From contig CALARK010000025.1 in assembly GCA_937888595.1 (NCBI GenBank), positions 14,885 through 78,884 on the forward strand: a DNA stretch of 64,000 nucleotides, read 5' to 3'. Numbering within the stretch: position 1 is the first letter of the stretch; every line of letters starts with the position of its first letter. This DNA comes from an uncultured Sterolibacteriaceae bacterium (lineage in GTDB: Bacteria > Pseudomonadota > Gammaproteobacteria > Burkholderiales > Rhodocyclaceae). The notes beneath the pieces were generated by a model that searched no databases, was not told the DNA's origin, and saw only the letters and a program-made list of their open reading frames with translations. Made by a program: the position numbers and the translations under genes. Of this stretch, positions 44,523 through 52,346 are shown piece by piece.

Positions 44523-44547
44523 CGCCGTCCCGCCCGCGCCGACTTTT
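44523..44547 (-). repeat. dispersed 25 bp repeat, copy 13
   Basis: Right end of the palindromic element, inverted relative to copy 12; CGCCGTCCCGCCCGCGCC then GACTTTT. Confidence 0.82.
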
Positions 44548-44639
44548 GTTCCGGCATAACGTTCGCTACGCTCACGTGAGCCTTCACCAAAGCCGGGGCA
44601 AAGGTTATCGGGTTCTTCCTGCCGGCTCACACCGACTAT

Positions 44640-45023
44640 TCAGTGCAGCGTCCGGGGCATCGCCAGCACGAACTCGGAGATCACCGCGTCGAAGCGCGTG
44701 CCGTCCTCGGCGACCATCTGGTAGCTGCCCTTCATGGTGCCGACCGGGGTGGCCAGCGGGCAGCCGCTGGTGTATTCGAAGGCCTCGCCGGGCTGGAGCA
44801 TCGGCTGGTGGCCGACGACGCCCAGGCCGCGCACTTCCTCGACCTTGCCGTCGGCATCGGTGATGATCCAGTGGCGCGATACCAACTGCGCGGCGACGGA
44901 GCCGATATTCGCCACCTTGATGGTGTAGGCGAAGAAGTAGCGCTCCTCGTCGGGATCGGATTGCTCCGGCATGTACTGCGTCGCCACTTCGATGGCGATC
45001 TCGTATTTTTTCGCTTCGGCCAT
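44640..45023 (-). CDS. apaG: ApaG domain protein
   Basis: 127 residues, the normal ApaG length. Single immunoglobulin-like beta-sandwich with the conserved ERYFFAYTIKVANIG opening, HWIITDADGKVEEVRGLGVVGHQP and GTMKGSYQMVAEDG blocks. ApaG is linked to magnesium/cobalt resistance and Ap4A metabolism in enterobacteria; its molecular function is unsettled. It is divergent from rpe. Confidence 0.95.
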   Translation of the reverse strand: MAEAKKYEIAIEVATQYMPEQSDPDEERYFFAYTIKVANIGSVAAQLVSRHWIITDADGKVEEVRGLGVVGHQPMLQPGEAFEYTSGCPLATPVGTMKGSYQMVAEDGTRFDAVISEFVLAMPRTLH

Positions 45024-45070
45024 GTTGGGGTATGTGCTTATAGCTGTTATCAGAAAATATTAGCAGGCCT

Positions 45071-45087
45071 GATAGTCGGCGCCGCTA
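45071..45087 (+). repeat. partial dispersed repeat
   Basis: Only the left half (TAGTCGGCGCCG) is preserved, in the apaG-rpe intergenic space. Confidence 0.4.
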
Positions 45088-45145
45088 GAATCGGTCGATC
45101 CGCTTTCACGCTTTCATACTAATTTACCTGATCCAGGAGGCTTCA

Positions 45146-45829
45146 ATGGCTTACCGCATCGCCCCGTCCATCCTGTCCGCCAATTTTGCCCGCCTCGGCG
45201 AGGAGGTCGACGACGTGCTCGCCTCCGGCGCCGACATCGTCCACTTCGACGTGATGGACAACCACTACGTGCCCAACCTGACCATTGGCCCGCTGGTCTG
45301 CGAAGCGCTGCGCAAGCACGGCGTCACCGCCCCGATCGACGTGCACCTGATGGTCAAGCCGGTCGACCGCATCATTCCCGACTTCGCCAAGGCCGGCGCC
45401 ACCTACATCACCTTCCACCCGGAAGCCTCCGAGCACATCGATCGCACCATCGGCCTGATCAAGGAATGCGGCTGCAAGGCCGGCCTCGTGTTCAACCCGG
45501 CCACCCCGCTCGACGTGCTCGAATACACGCTCGACAAGCTCGACATGGTGCTCTTGATGTCGGTGAACCCCGGCTTCGGCGGCCAGAAGTTCATCCCCTA
45601 CGTGCTCGACAAGGCGCGTGCCGTGCGCAAGATGATCGATGACCGCGGCCTCAAGGTCGAGCTGGAAATCGACGGCGGCGTCGGCCCGGCCAACATCGCT
45701 GAAGTCGCCCGTGCGGGCGTCGACACCTTCGTCGCCGGCTCGGCGGTCTTCGGCAAGCGCAACGCCGCCGATCCGAACCGTTACAACACCATCATCGGCG
45801 AGATGCGCGCCGCGCTGAAAACCGTCTGA
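45146..45829 (+). CDS. rpe: ribulose-phosphate 3-epimerase
   Basis: 227 residues. It interconverts ribulose-5-phosphate and xylulose-5-phosphate in the pentose phosphate and Calvin pathways. Complete TIM barrel with APSILSANFARLGEE, HFDVMDNHYVPNLTIGP (metal-binding His and Asp), HLMV and MSVNPGFGGQKF, plus EIDGGV near the end. A strong AGGAGG lies at 45135-45140. It overlaps gph by one base and heads the rpe-gph-trpE string. Confidence 0.97.
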   Translation: MAYRIAPSILSANFARLGEEVDDVLASGADIVHFDVMDNHYVPNLTIGPLVCEALRKHGVTAPIDVHLMVKPVDRIIPDFAKAGATYITFHPEASEHIDRTIGLIKECGCKAGLVFNPATPLDVLEYTLDKLDMVLLMSVNPGFGGQKFIPYVLDKARAVRKMIDDRGLKVELEIDGGVGPANIAEVARAGVDTFVAGSAVFGKRNAADPNRYNTIIGEMRAALKTV

Positions 45830-46509
45830 TGACTCAGCGGGCAATTCGGGCGGTACTGCTCGACCTCGACGGCACGCTGCTCGACACCGTGCTCGACCTG
45901 CATGCCGCCGCCTGCGGCATGCTTGACGACCTCGGCCGTCCGCCGGTCGCGATCGAGGACATCCGCGCCTATGTCGGGCGGGGCATCCCGAACCTCGTCA
46001 AGCGCGTGCTGGCGGGCAAACTGGAAGCAGCCGACGATCCCGCGCCGCCGCCGGCCGACGCGCTGGCGAGCTTCAAGAAGCACTACGAGCATTTCAACGG
46101 CCGCGCCGCGAAGCCTTTCCCGGGAGTGATCGAAGGGCTCGACGCTTTCAGGGCGATGGGCCTGCCGCTGGGCGTCATCACCAACAAGGCACAGGCTTTT
46201 ACCCTGCCGCTGCTGGAGCGCACCGGCCTGATGCCCTACATGAGCGTCGCCGTCGCCGGAGACCAGTTGCCCAAGCCGAAACCCGACCCGATGCCGCTGG
46301 TCTGGGCCTGCGGCCGCCTCGATGTCTCGCCGGCCGACACGCTGATGATCGGCGATTCGGTGCATGACTTCCACGCCGGGAAAAATGCCGGATGCACCGT
46401 CTTCCTCGTGCCCTACGGCTACAACGAAGGCCAGGATGTACGGGGCCTCGACGCCGATGCTATAGTCGCGTCCATCGCAGATGCCGCGCAAAGACTCAAG
46501 CCGCAATGA
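45829..46509 (+). CDS. gph: phosphoglycolate phosphatase
   Basis: 226 residues of the HAD superfamily. Motif I is LLDLDGTLLDT (DxDGT with two catalytic Asp), motif II is the Thr in GVITNKAQ, and motifs III/IV are KPKPDP and MIGDSVHD. It removes phosphate from 2-phosphoglycolate, from rubisco oxygenation or DNA repair. Its start shares one base with the rpe stop. The probable trp leader ATG overlaps its own stop. Confidence 0.95.
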   Translation: MTQRAIRAVLLDLDGTLLDTVLDLHAAACGMLDDLGRPPVAIEDIRAYVGRGIPNLVKRVLAGKLEAADDPAPPPADALASFKKHYEHFNGRAAKPFPGVIEGLDAFRAMGLPLGVITNKAQAFTLPLLERTGLMPYMSVAVAGDQLPKPKPDPMPLVWACGRLDVSPADTLMIGDSVHDFHAGKNAGCTVFLVPYGYNEGQDVRGLDADAIVASIADAAQRLKPQ

Positions 46510-46577
46510 AATCGTCCTTATCCACAACACTGCCCGCCCGCCTCGTCGAGGCCGAGGCCTGGCCCTGGCGATACTGA
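46506..46577 (+). CDS. trpL: probable trp operon leader peptide
   Basis: A 23-residue open frame whose ATG overlaps the gph stop and whose end reads EAEAWPWRY, with two Trp codons one codon apart just before the stop. Position and Trp placement, 81 bases upstream of trpE, are what a transcription-attenuation leader would show. The Trp codons are not adjacent as in enterobacteria, so this is a prediction. Confidence 0.55.
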   Translation: MKSSLSTTLPARLVEAEAWPWRY

Positions 46578-46658
46578 ACGCTGAACTGCGGCACTGATCC
46601 CGCCGCCAACGCGCACATCTCCGTGCGCATCCCGTTCCAGATTTGTTGTGGAGTTGTC
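46578..46658 (+). promoter_or_regulatory. putative trp attenuation region
   Basis: Between leader and trpE are two possible stems: GCGGC (46588-46592) with GCCGC (46602-46606), and GCGCAC (46611-46616) with GTGCGC (46623-46628). Neither is followed by a T-run, so if attenuation occurs it may be Rho-dependent or translational. GTGGAG at 46648-46653 is the trpE ribosome site. Confidence 0.4.
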
Positions 46659-48146
46659 ATGAAAGAAGCCGATTTCGACCGCCTCGCCCTCGAAGGCTAC
46701 AACCGCATTCCCGTCACGCTCGAGACCTTCGCCGATCTCGACACGCCGCTCTCGATCTACCTCAAGCTCGCCGAAGGGCCGCATTCCTACCTGCTCGAAT
46801 CGGTGCAGGGCGGCGAGCGCTTCGGCCGCTATTCGTTCATCGGCCTGACCACGCCGACGCGCATCTCGGTGAGCGGCTCGACCATCCTGCTGCTGTCGGG
46901 CAACCGCGTCGCCGAGCGGCGCGAGCACACCAACCCGATGTCCTTCGTCTCGGAGTTCATGGCGCGCTTCAAGGTGCCGGACATTCCCGGCCTGCCGCGC
47001 TTCTGCGGCGGCCTGGTCGGCTACTTCGGCTACGACACCGTGCGCTATGTGGAACCCAGGCTGGCGGATGCCAAAAAGGCGGATCCGCTCGGCGTACCCG
47101 ACATCCTGCTGCTGCTCTCCGAGGAAATCGCCATCGTCGACAACCTCTCGGGCAAGCTCACGCTCGTCGTCTTCGCCGAACCCGGCTTCCCCGGTGCCTG
47201 GCGGCATGCGCAGGCGCGCCTCCGGGAGCTGCTGGCCAAGCTGCGCACGCCGGTGCAGCTGCCGGCCGACACCGCCGCCGTCCCGTCGGCACCGACTTTC
47301 GAGTTTCCCGAAGACGACTTCAAGGCCGCCGTGCGCAAGGCCAAGCAGTACATCGTCGATGGCGACATCATGCAGGTGGTGCTGTCGCAGCGCATGAGCA
47401 AGCCCTACGCGGCCAGCCCGCTGGCGCTCTACCGGGCCCTGCGCACGCTCAACCCCTCGCCCTACATGTTCTTCTTCGACTTCGGCGACTTCCAGGTCGT
47501 CGGCGCCTCGCCCGAAATCCTCGTGCGGCTCGAAGGCGAAGGCGAGACGAGGAAGATCACCGCCCGCCCGATCGCGGGAACGAGAAAACGCGGTGCCACC
47601 GCGGCCGAAGATGCCGCCCTCGCCGCCGACCTGCTGGCCGACCAGAAGGAACGCGCCGAGCACCTGCAGCTGCTCGACCTCGGCCGCAACGACGTCGGCC
47701 GCGTCGCCAAGATCGGCACGGTCAAGGTCACCGACAGCTACCTCATCGAACGCTACTCGCACGTCATGCACATCGTCTCCAACGTCGAGGGCGAGCTGAA
47801 GGACGACGAAGGCCCGGTCTCGGTGCTGAAGGCCACCTTCCCCGCCGGCACCGTCTCCGGTGCACCCAAGGTGCGCGCGATGGAAATCATCGACGAACTG
47901 GAGCCGACCAAGCGCGGCATCTACGCGGGCGCCGTCGGCTACCTCGGCTTCAACGGCGACATGGACCTCGCCATCGCGATCCGCACGGCGGTGCTGAAAG
48001 ACGGCCAGATCCACGTGCAGGCCGGCGCCGGCATCGTCGCCGACTCGGACCCCGACAGCGAATGGCAGGAAACGCTCAACAAGGCGAAGGCACAGTTGCG
48101 TGCCGCCGAGATGGCCGAGAGCGGACTCGATACGCGCCTGGCGTAG
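46659..48146 (+). CDS. trpE: anthranilate synthase component I
   Basis: 495 residues from the ATG at 46659 (GTGGAG upstream). It makes anthranilate from chorismate with TrpG. The N-terminal feedback site for tryptophan (LLESVQGGERFGRYSF) and the C-terminal chorismate domain (RPIAGTRKRG, GRNDVGRVAK, ATFPAGTVSGAPKVRAMEIIDELE) are complete. A dispersed repeat encodes AVPSAPTF near residues 207-214 in the linker before FEFPEDDFKAAV. Unusually, trpGDC is not next but lies 6.2 kb downstream. Confidence 0.96.
   Translation: MKEADFDRLALEGYNRIPVTLETFADLDTPLSIYLKLAEGPHSYLLESVQGGERFGRYSFIGLTTPTRISVSGSTILLLSGNRVAERREHTNPMSFVSEFMARFKVPDIPGLPRFCGGLVGYFGYDTVRYVEPRLADAKKADPLGVPDILLLLSEEIAIVDNLSGKLTLVVFAEPGFPGAWRHAQARLRELLAKLRTPVQLPADTAAVPSAPTFEFPEDDFKAAVRKAKQYIVDGDIMQVVLSQRMSKPYAASPLALYRALRTLNPSPYMFFFDFGDFQVVGASPEILVRLEGEGETRKITARPIAGTRKRGATAAEDAALAADLLADQKERAEHLQLLDLGRNDVGRVAKIGTVKVTDSYLIERYSHVMHIVSNVEGELKDDEGPVSVLKATFPAGTVSGAPKVRAMEIIDELEPTKRGIYAGAVGYLGFNGDMDLAIAIRTAVLKDGQIHVQAGAGIVADSDPDSEWQETLNKAKAQLRAAEMAESGLDTRLA
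47274..47300 (-). repeat. dispersed repeat inside trpE, copy 14
   Basis: Lies in the interdomain linker of TrpE, in frame, encoding AVPSAPTF. Confidence 0.78.
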
Positions 48147-48147
48147 T

Positions 48148-48960
48148 TCAGACGGCCTTCTGCCGCGGCATGAAGCGGGCCAGCAGGGCATCGTAGGCCT
48201 GCGGGGTCCAGAAGCGATGGCCCGCGGCCAGAAAGGCCGCCACTTCTCCGGCGTCGGGCATGGAACGGTAGCGCCGGCGGCTGGCATCCTGCGGACGGCT
48301 GGCGATCCTCTCGCCCCGACCCAGCCTCTCGAGCAGGTCGAGAACGACCGGAATCGACAGCGGGTAGAGTGCCGCGATCTGCTCCAGCAGCCCTGCGTCG
48401 CGTCGGTAGGGCAGATGCGCCAGGGCGATGACCGGGCCGCTGTCGATGCCGGCATCCATCCAGTGGATAGTGCAGGCGAGCGCGTCCCCGCCCTCGGCGA
48501 TGGTGCGCATCGGTGCGAACAGGCCGGCATAGAGGGGCAGTTCGCCCGGGTGGATGTTGATCACGCCATGGCGTGCCGTCGCGATGGCCGGCGGCCTGAA
48601 GATATGGCTGAACCGGGCGGACACGATCAGGTCCGGAGCGAACGCCGCCAGGCTGGCGACCCGCGCGGGGGTGTTGATGTCGTCCACCGTTTCGAAGCGA
48701 ACGCCATGTCGTGCCGCGAGCCCTTCGAACGTCGCCCACTCCCCCTGATCCGGCAGGCGATCGAGCAGCGGAAACAGGCGATCGCAAGGCAGGCCCCGTT
48801 CCAGGTAGGCCAGTTCGCCCAGTGCAGGAACATCCTGCTCGGCGGGCCGGGTCTTGTCGGACATCAGGATCTGAATTTCGTGCCCGGCCAGCACGGGCAG
48901 CAGGTGGTTCAACAAGATGCAGCCGTGCAGGTCACGCTTGACGCAAAGAACCAGTTTCAT
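48148..48960 (-). CDS. formyltransferase-family protein
   Basis: 270 residues. Formyl-transferase N-terminal fold with the catalytic region VINIHPGELPLYAGLFAPMRTI and DAGIDSGPVIA, which supply the His and Asp used with formyl-tetrahydrofolate. It is shorter than methionyl-tRNA formyltransferase and lacks its C-terminal domain, so it likely formylates a small molecule or sugar. Its ATG overlaps the stop of the upstream binding-protein gene by four bases. The role of this set is unknown. Confidence 0.85.
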   Translation of the reverse strand: MKLVLCVKRDLHGCILLNHLLPVLAGHEIQILMSDKTRPAEQDVPALGELAYLERGLPCDRLFPLLDRLPDQGEWATFEGLAARHGVRFETVDDINTPARVASLAAFAPDLIVSARFSHIFRPPAIATARHGVINIHPGELPLYAGLFAPMRTIAEGGDALACTIHWMDAGIDSGPVIALAHLPYRRDAGLLEQIAALYPLSIPVVLDLLERLGRGERIASRPQDASRRRYRSMPDAGEVAAFLAAGHRFWTPQAYDALLARFMPRQKAV

Positions 48961-49967
48961 GGCTTTCCTTCCGCGCCGCCCACGAACTCGGCCACGTCCA
49001 GCAAGGGCAAGGGCGGATAGCGGCCCAGCATCTTCGCGGTGCGCAGGTTGACGAGATATGAGAAATTGCGCGGCAATTCCACCGGCAGGTCGCCGGGCCG
49101 CAGCCCCTCCTGCAGAATCCGCAGCGCCAGGCGCGCGGTGAACCTGCCCATGACATCGTAGCGGATCACCACGCCGAACAGCCCGTCGGCCCGGTCGACC
49201 AGCGCTTCGGCTGCCGCGAAGACGGGCAGGCGATGCGCCAGTGCCGCCGCGGTGATTTCCTTTCGCCGGCTATTGATGAAGCTGTCGGGGGAGGCGTAGA
49301 ACAGGTCGACGCCTGCCGCCGCCATCGCCGCGAAATGCCCGGGTATGTCATCGGGATTCGGGCGGCCGCCGGCGTCGAGCCGCAGCGTCTCCACGACGAA
49401 TGCGGCGCCGAGGCGCGACGCAGCCGCACGCACTTCCTCCAGGCTGGTGCGCGAATTCGGCTCGGCGGGGTTGTACAGGAAGCCGAGTTTGCTGAAATCC
49501 AGATACATCCGGGCAGCGCGCAGTTGCACCTCGGCGGAGAGCAGATAGAGCGTGCCGGCCACGTTGCGACCAGATCCGGCCAGCGACGGGACCAGCCGGC
49601 TGCGCAAAGGATCGGTCACCGCCATGAACACCACCGGGATATCCGTGATGTGCCGGGACGGATCGACCCCATCCCATTCCCCTGCCGTCTCCAGCGCAAT
49701 GCTGGTTCCCCAGGCCACCACCAAATCGGGGCGCAGGCGCTTCGCTTCCGCCACGAAAGCGGGGATGCGCGCCCGGTCCTGCGCCGCGTCGCGCAGGGTG
49801 AAGCGCACGGGAATCTTCTGTCGCCTGAAATATTCCTGGAATCCCTGGCAGGACTCCTCGCAGCCGCGGAACAACAGCATCATGACGTGAAGGGGCTGCG
49901 CTTCGGCCGCCATGCCCGCCGGCGCCAGGCAGCCTACTAGGAGGAGGGCTAGCAGCATGCGCCTCAT
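48957..49967 (-). CDS. periplasmic binding protein of the ABC_sub_bind (TrpX-like) family
   Basis: 336 residues from the ATG at 49967; a longer frame through the neighbouring gene is rejected. The signal sequence has both a lipobox-like LVGC at 10-13 and a possible AGMA-AEA cleavage site. The body matches the ABC_sub_bind family (VVAWGTSIALET, IPVVFMAVTDPLRSRLVPSLAGSGRNVAGT, FLYNPAEPNSR). In other bacteria this family includes TrpX, an aromatic amino acid binder. No permease or ATPase is present. It is translationally coupled on both sides (ATGA overlaps). Confidence 0.87.
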   Translation of the reverse strand: MRRMLLALLLVGCLAPAGMAAEAQPLHVMMLLFRGCEESCQGFQEYFRRQKIPVRFTLRDAAQDRARIPAFVAEAKRLRPDLVVAWGTSIALETAGEWDGVDPSRHITDIPVVFMAVTDPLRSRLVPSLAGSGRNVAGTLYLLSAEVQLRAARMYLDFSKLGFLYNPAEPNSRTSLEEVRAAASRLGAAFVVETLRLDAGGRPNPDDIPGHFAAMAAAGVDLFYASPDSFINSRRKEITAAALAHRLPVFAAAEALVDRADGLFGVVIRYDVMGRFTARLALRILQEGLRPGDLPVELPRNFSYLVNLRTAKMLGRYPPLPLLDVAEFVGGAEGKP

Positions 49968-52291
49968 GTGCGGGCCTCCGGTCGCGCGGCAAGGCACAAG
50001 GACGTACCGGCCAGCACCACCAGACCGATGGCAGCCATCGCCCCCCCCCAGCCGGTGGTGGCCAGCCACAGACCGGCCCAGAGCGGTCCGATCACGCTGC
50101 CCAGCCGCTCCAGCGTGCGCAGCACGACGGCAACGGACGTGGCGCCGGTACGCGCGCCGATCTCGGTGGCGAGCGCCTGCATCGGCGCGCTGGCGAGCCC
50201 GGTGCCGATGCCGAGCGCCAGGATGCCGGCCCAGATCATCCACGTCGCATGCGCGCCGCCCGTCAGCCACGACGCCAGCCCGGCCAGCCCGCCCAGTCCG
50301 ATGACGGTCCCGCCGGCGAGCGTGAGAGACAGCCGCCAGCCGTGACGATCGGACATCCACGAGGCGAGCGGATTGATCATCGCGACCAGGACGAAGTACG
50401 CCATCACCGCGCGGCCGATGGCGGCCGGGCTGTATTCGAGCTGGTATAGCGCCAGTGGCACCAGATAGAACAGGAAGCCGGCCAGGGCGATCTTGGCCGG
50501 GATGGCACCGCCCAGCATCAGGGCCGCGAAGCGCCGGTCCGCCAGCAGCCGGCGGATGTCGGCCAGGCCCAAGGGCGGTACGGGTTCGCCGTGATCGACC
50601 GCTTTGCCCTGCGTCAGGCGGAAGATGCCGAGCGCCAGCAGCGCCAGCACGGCGGAAACGGCGAACACCGGGCGAAAGCCGAACTGATCGGCCAGCACGC
50701 CGCCGAGCGCCGCGCCGCAGATGGCGGCAATGCCGATCGCGCCGACGAAGAGGGCCAGTCCGCGCGCCCGCTCGCCCTGCGTGGTCAGCATGATCAGCTG
50801 GCGCTGGCAGGCCATGGTCCCCGTCGCGTAGCCCCAGGCGCAGAGGGCGCGCGCGGGAAGGAGCTCCCAGTAGCTGCCGGCCAGCGCGGTCCAGAGGAAT
50901 CCTGCCAGCGTCAGCACCGTGCCCGCGGTGAAGACGCGGGCGGTCCCCCAGCGATCGGCCCAGCGGCCGGCGAATGGCGTGGCGAGCGCGAAGCACAGCA
51001 TGTAGATCGCGATCGGCAGGCCCACTTCGGTCTCGCGGCCGAGCCAGCCGGCGCCGGAAGCGAACGACTGGATATACAGCGGCAGGAAAGCGCGCGACAT
51101 CTCCTCCGTCAGGATGAACAGGAACAGGGGCAGTCGCAGGGACTGCAGGCGTTCTGCCCGGCCGGCATCGCCACCGGGCAGAACGCCGACCAGGGCACCG
51201 AGAAGTTCGCGGAACACGAGGGCGACCACCAGCAGCACGATGCCGACATCGATGGCCAGTGCGCCGAAGTGCCGGGCGACGAGCGCGCGATCGGCGGACA
51301 CGCCGATCCGGCCGCCGCCGGCCGACCGCTCGATCCAGTCATCGCTCGCCTCGCCCCGGCCGGCCAGCGTCGTACCGCCGGCAGCGTCGAGGCGCAGCGC
51401 TGCGATTTCCGGATGTTTCGCGATCAGATCGTCGAAATACGCGTTCACTCCGGGCAGTTGCTCGAGCGGGATGCCGAGCTGCTCGGCCCGCAGCAGTTTT
51501 CCCGCGACCAGGTCCGCCACCATCGCCGCCTTCGACGTCAAGGCAGGCAGCAGCCCATCCTCGAACAGGCCCCGGGCATGCCAGGCCACGTGCAGGCCGG
51601 CCGCCATGGTCGCCAGCAACACCACGGCCATGACGCGGCGGCGCAGCACTGCGCCGCCGATTCCCGTCGATCTGATCCGGGCCAGCAGGCCCAGGGTTCC
51701 CAGCATCATGGCCGCGCTGGCAGCGAGGATGCGGGGCCAGAGCGCTGCGGCCATGGCGTCCTCCTCCCGCGCGAGGAACGACGCATCGACAGCGATGCGC
51801 AAGCCGCCGACCGGGTCATCCGCCGCATCGCGAATCGTCGCGGTGATCAGCGGGCCGGATGCCGATTGCTCGCGCGCCATCCCCCGCGCGACGTTCGCAT
51901 GCGTCCAGGCCGTCGAATCCATCACGGCATCGGCGGCATCGGATGCCGCGACGATGCGGCCGACCTTTCCGTCGAATGTCGCCACGGCGATGCCCGCGAT
52001 CGCCGGATCGGCATCCTTGAGCCGCTGCACCATGGCAGGCAACGAATGGATTTCGTCGGGCCGCAGGCCGGTCAGCGCGGCCGTGTGCAGGGAGGCGGCC
52101 AGTTCCCCGGCCTGGATTTCGATCCGTGACGCAATCAGGTTCCGCAACAGGCCATGATGCTTGTCGAGCAGCATGGCACCCAGCAGCCACAGGGCCAGAC
52201 ACTGGGCAGCGACAAGCAGGATGATCAGGCGACGCCATGCGGGGCGGGAAGGTGCGGCAATGCCGGCGGTCGCGGGGGACACGGGTGTCAT
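49964..52291 (-). CDS. MFS transporter with tandem periplasmic sensory domains
   Basis: 775 residues. Two sensor-like modules come first: helix about 21-42, periplasmic part to about 185 and helix to about 207; then helix about 221-240, periplasmic part to about 345 and helix to about 370. A twelve-helix major facilitator domain follows from about 390, with the signature GRWADRWGTARVF between helices 2 and 3. Such extracytoplasmic sensor domains normally belong to chemoreceptors or kinases, so the fusion suggests a transporter gated by a ligand, perhaps delivered by the neighbouring binding protein. It overlaps that gene by four bases. Confidence 0.85.
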   Translation of the reverse strand: MTPVSPATAGIAAPSRPAWRRLIILLVAAQCLALWLLGAMLLDKHHGLLRNLIASRIEIQAGELAASLHTAALTGLRPDEIHSLPAMVQRLKDADPAIAGIAVATFDGKVGRIVAASDAADAVMDSTAWTHANVARGMAREQSASGPLITATIRDAADDPVGGLRIAVDASFLAREEDAMAAALWPRILAASAAMMLGTLGLLARIRSTGIGGAVLRRRVMAVVLLATMAAGLHVAWHARGLFEDGLLPALTSKAAMVADLVAGKLLRAEQLGIPLEQLPGVNAYFDDLIAKHPEIAALRLDAAGGTTLAGRGEASDDWIERSAGGGRIGVSADRALVARHFGALAIDVGIVLLVVALVFRELLGALVGVLPGGDAGRAERLQSLRLPLFLFILTEEMSRAFLPLYIQSFASGAGWLGRETEVGLPIAIYMLCFALATPFAGRWADRWGTARVFTAGTVLTLAGFLWTALAGSYWELLPARALCAWGYATGTMACQRQLIMLTTQGERARGLALFVGAIGIAAICGAALGGVLADQFGFRPVFAVSAVLALLALGIFRLTQGKAVDHGEPVPPLGLADIRRLLADRRFAALMLGGAIPAKIALAGFLFYLVPLALYQLEYSPAAIGRAVMAYFVLVAMINPLASWMSDRHGWRLSLTLAGGTVIGLGGLAGLASWLTGGAHATWMIWAGILALGIGTGLASAPMQALATEIGARTGATSVAVVLRTLERLGSVIGPLWAGLWLATTGWGGAMAAIGLVVLAGTSLCLAARPEART

Positions 52292-52346
52292 GAAATGTCT
52301 GCAGCAGGCTCATGCAGTGCGTGTGGTTTCATACTACCATTCGGCC

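Larger units (their letters stand above)
44354..44547. repeat. composite palindromic (MITE/REPIN-like) element with the dispersed repeat as ends
   Basis: The outer ends are two copies of the dispersed 25 bp repeat facing each other (44354-44377 plus, 44523-44547 minus). Inside them a 23-base arm at 44429-44451 (beginning GGTTTAGTTTTA) pairs with 44495-44517 at 21 of 23 positions, leaving a 43-base centre. The AT-rich arms stand out from the GC-rich surroundings. No transposase is encoded. Confidence 0.75.
44310..44639. other. 330-base intergenic region with palindromic element
   Basis: No credible gene. The centre is occupied by a composite inverted-repeat element (44354-44547). From 44548 to the apaG stop there are short GC-rich inverted segments (AGCCGG...CCGGCT) but no clear promoter. 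Confidence 0.75.
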
